DNA of 5,832 bases, taken from assembly GCA_024232355.1 (NCBI GenBank), contig JAAEPW010000233.1:1-5832 (forward strand). Reading direction: 5' to 3'. Positions 1 through 5,832 of the stretch are shown here, piece by piece (the stretch's first letter is position 1; every line of letters begins with the position of its first letter). Origin of the DNA: Chloroflexota bacterium (GTDB lineage: Bacteria > Chloroflexota > Anaerolineae > B4-G1). The position numbers and the translations under genes were made by a program. The notes beneath the pieces were generated by a model that was given only the letters and a program-made list of their open reading frames with translations, did not search any database and was not told where the DNA came from.

Positions 1-60
1 CCAATTATTTTGATTGGAAATATCCGACATTGTCCCAAAATCAAATTGCAGGCTGGGGTG
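1..60 (-). other. Start of the next module, cut by the window edge (residues 1925-1944)
   Basis: After the LamG closing helix, the reading frame continues into a strand-like LQFDF and a polar stretch ending in NQNNW. The opening strand is similar in kind to the start of the preceding LamG domain, so a second lectin-like domain is possible, but twenty residues are too few to decide. It shows that the protein does not end at the LamG domain. Confidence 0.4.
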
Positions 61-3000
61 GTGGACCAGGCTGCGCACGTCAGAGGCGCTGAGAATCGTG
101 GGATAGAATTCAAAGTCATCGACACGGCCCACGGGGGATAGGTAGGCGTTCTCGGCCGTGTATGCGACGGAAGGCTGGTTGGTCTTGATGGCGCCGAGTT
201 GGTCGCCGTTGATGTATGGGGTTATGGTAACTGTGCCATTGCTTTGTTTGTCCCAGGTGAACATCAAGTGCGTCAACCGGTTGTAGGGGATATCAATATC
301 GAGCCAGGAGATAAACACATCCTGACTGCCCGTGTTGTAATCGACGGCAGGGAACAAACCTGATGAGTTGGGAGAATCAAACAACATGAAACGAATACCG
401 TTGGAGAAAAATACCGTGCCTGCGCTCTCAAAGCCGGTTGGATAAATCCAGGCTCCCATCGTAAAGTCGTGAATTTGCAGAGCCTGGTCAGTCAGGAAAA
501 TCACGTCGCCTTCATCATCGTCCGTCACGCCGCCTGCAAAGTTCAGGTAACTGCCATTGGCGGTGGGACAGTCGTCGCCGGAGCAGGTGAAATCGTGGCC
601 GGTCAACGAGTCGTCGGCAAAGGTGGTGCTGCCCACTTGTTCGTTGAGATGCAGCCAGGCCAGACGGCCCGTGCGCAAATCGTCGATGATGGCCCCGGCG
701 CGAATGGTGAGGCTGGCCACCTCGCTGGCACTGATGTTAGAGTCGATGTCAACCGAACCATACATTGTGGTAGAGGCTAGTGGGGTCAGGATTTCCATCA
801 CCTCGGTGCTGACTGGGTTGTCGATGGGATATTCCGCCTGTAACAGCCCCTGGGCGTACTTGTTATTCAGTTGGTTTGTGACGGTGGCGGTGTAGACTAC
901 TGTTTGACCCGGTCGATAATAGTTGCCGGCGGGCAGCCCGGATTTGAGGGACAGTACGCTGAGCGCCGAGAGCACGTTGGGGTTGTAGCCATAGATGTAT
1001 TCCAAGTTGTCGGTGATGCTGTCGTCGTCGCTGTCAAAGTCGGTGGGGTCCGCGTTGACCCAAGTGGTCAAGGGGGTTCCGTCAGACTCAAAGTCATAGA
1101 CGATTTCCCAGCCGCCAGACCAGAGTTGTGGCGGGGTTTCATTCTCGTAGGGGTTGATGGAATTGAGGTCGGTGCGGAAGCTGCTTTTGTACGGGTAGGT
1201 GAGATTGCTGTGGAAAACTTCGCGCCCATCCACCAGCCCATCCCGGTCACTATCGGCCTTGTTCGGGTCGGTGTTGTAAAAGACTTCCCAATAGTCGGTC
1301 AGCCCATCGCGGTCGGTGTCGACGGCGTCGAGTTGGGAGCCAATTTCGTATTCGTACAAGTCCGAGAGGCCGTCCGAGTCTGTGTCGGGGTTGCCATCAT
1401 TCGGGTCGTTGCCGCCTTTGGCTCTGCTGATGAGGCCATCGCCATCCGCATCCCACTGAGTAGGAAAGCTGTCATCCCAGGTCAGGCGATAGGTCACGCC
1501 TCTATCGTCCGAAGCCAGTTTCATAAAACCGGTCAAGGTATCTGGGAATATGTCAAAGACGAAACTGGTGCTCAAGTCGACGTGAACCGACTTTTTATAG
1601 TTCCGCAGGTAGCACACGGGTATGGGTGGAAATGTGGGAACAATCCAACATTCCTGGGCGTTCATGTTGAACGCTTCGGTGAGGTAGACGGGAACCTGTC
1701 GATTGATGCCGGCATACTCTAAAATAAAGTTGTTGGCGGGGTAAAAGACCTTGTAATAGCGTTTGCCGTCGGCAATATCGAATGTGGTTTCCTCTTCATA
1801 TTCGTCAGGTCTATCCCAACTGACCTGGTTTTGTTTGACGGAAAAGTCATCGGGGCTGCTCTGGAAGCGGTATGCAAAGGTACTATCGTTCAGATTATCG
1901 TCACTCAATTGATACCAGTAGGTATAGCCTAGCACGTTTGGTTCATTGAGGTAGAGGTTGGTGGTGATAACGCCGTGAACGTTCAGACCGTTATTTGTCA
2001 CCACGCCGACCCCAGGGTTGGTCAGGGTTGGGTCTCGCAAGGCCGCGTCGAGACGGTTGTCCTTTTGTAAATCGACCAGGGGTGTTTGGTCAAAGATGAG
2101 GTAGGTTATCGCTTTGGCGGCTGCCTTGACGATGCCCGCACAAACCCAGGTATCCACCGTCTTGTCAATATTCTTTTCCCCGTTGGCAGCTTCGATACTG
2201 GCGCAGATAACGCCAATGAGGGCATCAATCATGTTCAGTATGCCCAAAATCAGCGCACCCACCGGATTTGAACCCAGGACGAACATGATGATAGCCACAA
2301 TAATCTCTGCAAGTGCGGCGGCCAACGCAGCGGTAAAGTCCAGGTCCGTAACCTCGAAACTACCGCTTACCAGGCCGAATATGACCGGGGTAATTGCCAG
2401 TGTAACTTTATAAGCGAGTGAAAGCACAGAATAGGCGCTAAAGCCTTTGTTGAGTTTGACCAGGGATTTTAACGCGAACTCTTTGATTTCCATTACTTTG
2501 AGAACGTAATAACGAAGGTTCTTGAGCGCATAGAGTGCTTTCCCAAGCATGCCAACAATGGTCAGGTTTTGCGCAGAATTCAATCCATAGCCCAACTTTT
2601 GGATTGATTCTATCGAGGTCGTCACAGTAGACCCCAAAAGGGTATTGGCCAAAGGCGTGACTAGTTCAAAACCGCTGGTATCAAAGGTATAGGTCTTGTA
2701 ATAGTCGTACAATTCTCTAAAAGCGGTGTTATAGTTGGTGACGATGCCCTGGTCGGCATCGTCGATGGCTTGTAAAACCGCAGCGGAAGAGTCGGCCAAC
2801 ACACGCCAGGTACTCAACAAGTCGTCGCCGTTCACAGAGGTCACAGACAAATCGAGCCGGTTGTAAAAAGCCCGGATGCCGTTCAGCATGATTTGCGCCA
2901 CGGTGATTGCGGGGTTCTGGGTATAGGTGACAGATTGCAGCGCCGTGGTTGTCCCTCTATCTCCGGCTACCACAACCGGCAAACTCGCTCCATTGTAAAT

Positions 3001-5832
3001 GCTCATGTAATAGCTGAGCGCGAGTTGGACAGCGCCCGTGCGGAGCGCGGCATAATCGCTGACGGATTCGTAATTGACCATGCTGTTGAGCACGCCATTG
3101 CTAAAAACGCCCGCGAGATTTTGCCCCAGGGACTGGATATAGGTGGCATAATCGGCTGCCGCCCACTCGTCTGTGGCGGCATCATAGCTAAAAGGCGCCC
3201 AGCGCAGGATGGCGGTTGTGTCCGTATCCGTTGCAAGGGGAAAAGCAAATCCCAAATCGTTCCCCGCATCCCCGGTCGATACATCCGCCAGTCCCAAACT
3301 GCGATAGGTCTCTTCGGCGGCATAGAGCAAGGTGGCGCTATCGCCATCCACGGCGGAAGGATACGTGGTGGATAGAACATGCCCATTGTGGATTGTCGCG
3401 ACGTCGCCCAGGCTGGTCTGGCTCTCCAACGCTAGTTCGGTGATAGCAAGGGCGTCCGTGATTCCCCAGTTGGTGTAGACGGCGTCAATGTCAAAGACGT
3501 CAAAACGCTCGCTACTGTACGATTGCCCTTGTAGCCAGGTCTGTTGCAGGGTGTTTGCCAGGTGCCACAAATTGCTTTCATAGGCCAGGCTGGTGTCGGT
3601 TTCGGCAATGATGGCCAAGTCGATGCCGTGGTCTTCGCGCACAGACATCCCGGTGATGTAAAAATCGTCGTAATAGGTTTGAATGACGGTCTGGCTGGTG
3701 TACCAGACATCTTTGCCGCCATAACTGTCCATAGCGCACCACGATTCATAAGCGTCATCGTCGTCGCGGTTTATCGTTTGCCCCTCGTAGGTGAATTCCT
3801 CCGGCATCGTTTCATACCGGGTGTCACAGGTATCGACCAGCGCATTAATCATCCAAACCAGCTTGGCTTGATGCTTTCCGCCCCAGTTCGCAACCTCTGG
3901 CTGATAGAGCATGCGGCCGGTCAGTGCCACCGGGCTGTCGCCCACGCTGTCTTTGAGGTTAATCAAAGGCACATACACCCACAGAGTGTCGCCTGCTTGC
4001 GCATCGTAATTGACCGAAATACCGTACTCGGCCAGGGTTTGGGTGTCCAACCAATCAATATTGTAATAGCCGGTGATTGCGTCCGTGTTGGTGATGGCGC
4101 TCTTGATGGGCAATCCGCCGGTGGGGTTGCCAGAGTCGTAGGGGATTTGAATTTCTAGCAGAGGATTGACCTGCAAATCGCCGTGGTCAGCCGTGGCGCT
4201 GTTCTGGTACGTATCAAAATCAAAATCGAAAAAGGTCTTGGCGGTGGTGCTGCCGCCCTGGCGTCGAACCTGGCCCTGCGTATCGCCGTTGGGCCAATCG
4301 AGGACGTTGCCCGTGTACCAGAGATGTTCGCTGTTGGTCGGGCGGAGTTCGAAATCGACAAAAACGAGGTTGCCGGGGTCGATATTGGCGATGTCATAGC
4401 TAAATTGCTCATCGTTCAAACCGGTATCGGGGTCGCCAACGAGCATGTCGGGGGAGACGTCGCGCGTGTCGGGGACGCCATCGCCGTCATTGTCAAAGTC
4501 AAAGACGTCGGGGGTTCCATCATCATCCGTATCGCTGCATTGAGCGTTGGCCGCCGGTGGTGTGCCGGTCGTGGAAACCAATTCAGGGCATTCCATGTGG
4601 TCGAGCAAACCATCGCCGTTGCTGTCTGGGTTGCGCGGGTCCAGGTACCAACGCTCCCCAGTCTTTTCAAGTATAAAGCCGGCCACTTCTATACCATCGA
4701 GTATAAAGTCGTCGTCGGTGTCGGCGTCATCGACCCAGGTGCCGGTTTCATACATTTCGATGTTATCGCTCAGGCCGTCACAGTCGGCGTCAGAGTCGCA
4801 GCCACTCGCGGTGGGACTGGTTTGGGGGGCGCGGGTGTAGAAATCCAGAGGTTGCTCTCCCCGGGGGAGGGAATCCGCTGCAACGGCTCGGTCTGTGCTG
4901 CGGTCAAAGCTCGGTCTCTGGTGCGGGTCAAAGCTGCGGCCCGAAATATCGGCTTGCAGTTGTTCCTGGTGCTCTTGTTGAGCGGCTTGCTGCTCGTGCT
5001 CGGCTTGTTCGGCCCGTTGGCGCTCGTAAAAGGCATAGACCTGATTCGATTGCATCAAGGGCGTGACGAGCATGGAAAAGATCACCGTCAGAGAGATAGC
5101 GGCGTAGAGTTGCGGGGAACGGCGGTAGGTGATGAGCAAGGCCACCAACCCGAGGACGAGCAATCTCAGACCCAGGTTAAAGGCGAATTGCTGTACGTTC
5201 GCGGGGGCCAAAAAACTGGAATTGGGGAACAGGGATTGGGGATCAGTAAATAAGGCAGTAGGATTTTCCCGCAGTCGGGCCAGGGCAACCGCGCCATGGT
5301 TGCTGGTCGTCAGCCCTTGTTCCCACCCGGAAAAGTCGGTGGTGATGTCGGCGCTGACCCAGTTCAGCGCGCCCGGTTCCGCCGGGAACTCGAGGCGGAT
5401 AATCTGGCGTATAGGCAGGTTGGTCTCCGCATCGACCCAGATTTCGCCGTGGCCTTGCATATTCAAGTATGCATCATTCAGCCCCAGTTCCATACCCGAG
5501 GGCAGTTCGCCCGTGCGGCTCAGGTATTCCTCCGTCTGGTCACGCATAAAGCGGGCATACTTGGGGCCATTCAAGTCAAACGTATAAACAGAGTACGCGC
5601 CACGCAATACGGAATACGGATTAGCCAGCGCAGTGTCCAGATCCGGCGCACCGCTCCCCGCATCCTGCACCCTGTCTCCTGCCTCCTGAATATTTTCCGC
5701 CGCGTTCAGGTAACCCAGCGGGTCGCCGCCAGGGGCAAAAAAGTCGCTCTGGTTCTCCACCAGCGTCCACTCATCCTGCGCGTTCAGACGGCCAAAGCTG
5801 ACACCGTCCACCACCTTGAGTTCGATGGTCCC
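1..5832 (-). CDS. Giant modular surface protein with LolA-like, membrane hairpin, TSP3 and LamG domains (internal fragment, both ends missing)
   Basis: A triplet-by-triplet check of the minus strand found no stop in this frame across all 1944 codons, and the translation gives recognisable domains from edge to edge. The first codon is GGG and the last TGG, so start and stop lie beyond the window. The LolA-like domain is already under way at residue 1, so the start codon and any signal peptide should lie upstream of base 5832. The likely role is a cell-surface or envelope protein: two membrane helices near residues 216-261, Asp-rich calcium-binding repeats, a LamG lectin-like domain and paired cysteines all point outside the cytoplasm. 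The positive-inside rule puts the YRRSPQ loop in the cytoplasm and both flanking parts outside. No enzyme active site was recognised. Binding, adhesion or a toxin-like role are all possible. The reading frame is certain, the function is not. Confidence 0.95.
61..678 (-). other. LamG / concanavalin A-like lectin domain (residues 1719-1924)
   Basis: The domain has the usual order of LamG-type jelly rolls. It begins with a strand AWLHLNEQVGSTTFADDS, passes through YLNFAGG and then VIFLTDQALQIHDFTMGAWI, where the core strand with Trp is typical. It continues through FFSNGIRFML, LTHLMFTWDK, and YINGDQLGAI, and ends with GRVDDFEFYPTILSASDVRS, the usual Asp-Asp/Glu-x-aromatic closing strand and final helix. 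About 205 residues is close to the family size. Such domains bind sugars, heparin-like glycans or proteins at the cell surface. C1750 and C1755, four residues apart in a loop, probably form a small disulfide loop. Confidence 0.88.
679..975 (-). other. Beta-sandwich-like segment before the LamG domain (residues 1620-1718)
   Basis: The segment contains GQTVVYTATVTNQ (about 1642-1654), the strand pattern of DUF11- or CARDB-like immunoglobulin-fold repeats, which often occur in bacterial surface proteins. A second set of strands follows near 1690-1715, with Ser/Thr-rich edges. The length, about 100 residues, fits one immunoglobulin-like domain. The family assignment is tentative. It sits between calcium repeats and the lectin-like domain, a common spacer position. 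Confidence 0.45.
976..1188 (-). other. Degenerate end of the second TSP3 block (residues 1549-1619)
   Basis: A roughly 45-residue insert without calcium motifs, rich in Ser, Pro, Trp and Glu, interrupts the regular array. Then the stretch DPTDFDSDDDSITDNLEYIY contains a motif (about 1600-1608) in which Ser and Ile replace the usual Gly and Leu. It is followed by a NLEYIYGYNP end resembling the tail of the regular units. This looks like a further TSP3-like unit separated from the others by an insertion. Confidence 0.7.
1189..1452 (-). repeat. Four tandem 22-residue TSP3-like calcium-binding repeats (residues 1461-1548)
   Basis: Four DxDxDGLxD-type motifs begin at residues 1461, 1483, 1505 and 1527, an exact 22-residue (66-base) period. 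The cores read DADGDGLIS, DTDSDGLSD, DTDRDGLTD and DSDRDGLVD. The last three units share a following pattern of aromatic or Glu-rich residues (LYEYEIG, YWEVFYN, GREVFHS). The regular spacing is typical of calcium-bound TSP3-like arrays in bacterial surface proteins, where they act as rigid spacers. The first unit has Ser in place of the final Asp. Confidence 0.93.
1453..2193 (-). other. Unrecognised beta-rich module before the second TSP3 block (residues 1214-1460)
   Basis: After a short amphipathic helix with C1231 (about 1225-1248), the chain becomes beta-rich. Strand-like segments include GVGVVTNNGLNVHGVITTNL, YTYWYQLSDD, FAYRFQ, KRYYKVFYP, FILEYAG and VHVDLSTSFVFDIFP. C1395 and C1407 flank a Pro-rich loop, consistent with a disulfide. 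The module runs directly into the first calcium motif at residue 1461 with no linker. It is probably an extracellular beta sandwich. I see no active-site motif and cannot name a family. Confidence 0.5.
2194..2403 (-). other. Hydrophobic helices, possible membrane-inserting segment (residues 1144-1213)
   Basis: Three hydrophobic stretches follow each other: about 1145-1157, 1166-1187 (AALAAALAEIIVAIIMFVLG) and 1190-1213 (PVGALILGILNMIDALIGVI). The second and third are each long enough to cross a membrane and are separated by a short SNP turn, giving a hairpin. Each carries a single acidic residue (E1176 and D1203). They lie between large soluble modules and follow a Lys-rich segment. They may be true membrane helices, buried core helices of a globular domain, or helices that insert conditionally as in pore-forming toxins. 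C1210 lies at the end of the third helix and could pair with C1231 just beyond it. Confidence 0.65.
2404..3477 (-). other. Long, mostly helical region ending in a cationic stretch (residues 786-1143)
   Basis: This stretch has Ala-, Leu- and Tyr-rich segments without the turns typical of the beta modules, such as ALAITELALES, SDYAALRTGAVQLALSYYMS and WRVLADSSAAVLQAID, and contains no cysteine. The last part, roughly 1098-1142, is strikingly basic: lysines at 1098, 1104, 1112, 1117, 1122, 1126, 1129 and 1142 plus R1107, against only two glutamates (1115, 1118). It leads straight into the hydrophobic helices. A helical bundle with a cationic amphipathic end is the simplest reading. I do not recognise the family. 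Confidence 0.5.
3478..4440 (-). other. Unrecognised beta-rich module (residues 465-785)
   Basis: I do not recognise this module as a named family. It opens with strand-like segments such as NLVFVDFELRPTN (488-500) and LWYTGNVLDWP (504-514), then continues with alternating hydrophobic strands rich in Trp, Tyr and Phe, for example TLWVYVPLI and KLVWMINALVD. An acidic run of four Asp lies at 690-693, between C669 and C699, which may be disulfide-linked. The aromatic-rich strand pattern suits an extracellular beta sandwich or a binding module. Its place directly after calcium repeats suggests an exposed domain held away from the membrane. No catalytic motif was identified, and the boundaries are approximate. 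Confidence 0.55.
4450..4800 (-). other. First TSP3-like calcium-binding block (residues 345-461)
   Basis: Five motifs of the type DxDxDGxxD are visible, beginning near residues 348, 371, 403, 434 and 447. Examples are DADCDGLSD, DTDDDGTPD and DNDGDGVPD. In thrombospondin type 3 repeats and bacterial relatives these aspartates bind calcium and stiffen the chain. Spacing here is irregular (23, 32, 31 and 13 residues), and some motifs are degenerate: at 371-379 Phe replaces the usual Gly. Cysteines at 345, 351, 415 and 432 lie in or near the motifs and could form two local disulfides. The Asp-rich coding explains the GTC/ATC-rich look of the plus strand here. Confidence 0.85.
4948..5040 (-). other. 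Gln/Glu/His-rich coiled coil after the membrane hairpin (residues 265-295)
   Basis: Directly after the second membrane helix comes a helix made largely of Gln, Glu, Ala and His, with Leu only near its end and no Pro or Gly (for example AEQAEHEQQAAQQEHQEQLQ). It could form a stalk or oligomerise the protein just outside the membrane. The following linker (residues 296-344, bases 4801-4947) is polar, rich in Arg, Pro, Ser and Asp, and looks disordered. It joins the stalk to the first calcium-binding block. Confidence 0.6.
5050..5187 (-). other. Two-helix transmembrane hairpin (residues 216-261)
   Basis: The first helix runs from about residue 216 to 236 and is rich in Leu, Val and Ala. The second runs from about 242 to 261. 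They are joined by a short loop, YRRSPQ, carrying two arginines. By the positive-inside rule the loop is cytoplasmic, which places the LolA-like domain and the C-terminal modules on the same outer side of the membrane. There are no charged residues inside the second helix and one arginine (R223) in the first. This is the clearest membrane anchor in the window. Confidence 0.8.
5233..5832 (-). other. LolA/LppX-like beta domain, C-terminal part (residues 1-200)
   Basis: This part alternates short beta-strand-like stretches with a helical insert. A Gly-rich motif, FFAPGGDPLGYLNAAENI, lies at about residues 31-48. A strand pair at 78-89 (RGAYSVYTFDLNG) is followed by a helix around 93-104. The segment GHGEIWVDAETNLPIRQI (127-144) then IRLEF resembles the strand-turn-strand seen in LolA and LppX/LprG-type lipoprotein carriers, where a tryptophan or tyrosine strand precedes an Asp-x-x-Thr turn and a Pro-Ile/Val-Arg strand. 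Those families bind lipids or lipoprotein acyl chains in a half-barrel. Here the domain is fused to a much larger protein, so a carrier role is not implied. Its N-terminal half is missing. The fold is inferred by resemblance only. Confidence 0.5.

Noticed and set aside
1189..1386. The 66-base tandem periodicity considered as a CRISPR array or noncoding repeat
   Set aside because: There are no conserved repeats with unrelated spacers. The period is exactly 22 codons in the open frame and encodes calcium-binding motifs.
871..1722. A 283-codon open frame on the plus strand that looks like a Val/Gly-rich beta protein
   Set aside because: It is antisense to the second TSP3 block, and its regular GVDG-like pattern mirrors the 66-base repeat. 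The minus strand gives coherent calcium motifs and flanking domains here.
3003..3386. A 127-codon open frame on the minus strand in a different frame from the giant gene
   Set aside because: It is rich in Pro, Met, Arg and Ser with no fold-like pattern, and it lies inside the long helical region of the giant frame, which is open through it.
3544..4158. A 204-codon open frame on the plus strand
   Set aside because: It overlaps the minus-strand beta-rich module fully, has no recognisable domain, and shares the Val/Gly/Ile bias expected of an antisense shadow.
4183..5253. A 356-codon open frame on the plus strand, rich in Val, Gly and Ile
   Set aside because: It is the reverse reading of the Asp-rich TSP3 block, hairpin and coiled coil on the minus strand. 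GAC and GAT codons for Asp give GTC and ATC on the other strand, which explains the Val/Ile bias. It has no recognisable domain.
5221..5260. A repeated-looking ggaattgggg / gggattgggg stretch considered as an intergenic direct repeat or element end
   Set aside because: It is short, imperfect and lies within the open frame between the LolA-like domain and the first membrane helix. No matching copy or target duplication was seen elsewhere.

Overview
The whole window lies inside one very large protein-coding gene on the minus strand. Read from base 5832 down to base 1, in the frame whose first codon is the complement of 5830-5832, all 1944 codons translate without a stop. There is no start codon context at one edge and no stop at the other, so both ends of the gene lie outside. 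No intergenic DNA, tRNA, rRNA, CRISPR array, insertion sequence, promoter or terminator was found. Residue numbers in the entries count from the window edge (residue 1 = 5830-5832) and are not those of the full protein.

The fragment reads as a modular surface or envelope protein. In order it holds: (1) the end of a LolA/LppX-like beta domain, residues 1-200; (2) a two-helix membrane hairpin, 216-261, then a Gln/Glu/His-rich coiled coil, 265-295; (3) a first block of calcium-binding thrombospondin type 3 (TSP3)-like motifs, 345-461; (4) a beta-rich module I cannot name, 465-785; (5) a long, mostly helical region, 786-1143, ending in a Lys-rich stretch; (6) very hydrophobic helices, 1144-1213; (7) another unnamed beta-rich module, 1214-1460; (8) four TSP3 motifs at an exact 22-residue period, 1461-1548, with a weaker tail; (9) a beta-sandwich-like segment, 1620-1718; (10) a LamG/concanavalin A-like domain, 1719-1924; (11) the first residues of a further domain.

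Together these suggest a membrane-anchored, calcium-stabilised protein whose large parts sit outside the cell, with a carbohydrate- or protein-binding lectin-like module toward its C-terminal side. All twelve cysteines fall in six close pairs, which fits disulfides in an oxidising compartment. The hydrophobic helices between soluble modules recall pore-forming or translocating proteins, but nothing here proves that role.

The source is bacterial. LolA-like, TSP3 and LamG domains in one giant protein, with moderate GC content, fit environmental lineages with large multidomain surface proteins. Chloroflexota (Anaerolineae-like) is my best guess, from memory of similar architectures, and it is a weak inference. 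The many shorter open frames on both strands are shadows of this gene. The Val/Gly-rich ones on the plus strand arise because Asp codons (GAC, GAT) read as GTC and ATC on the opposite strand.
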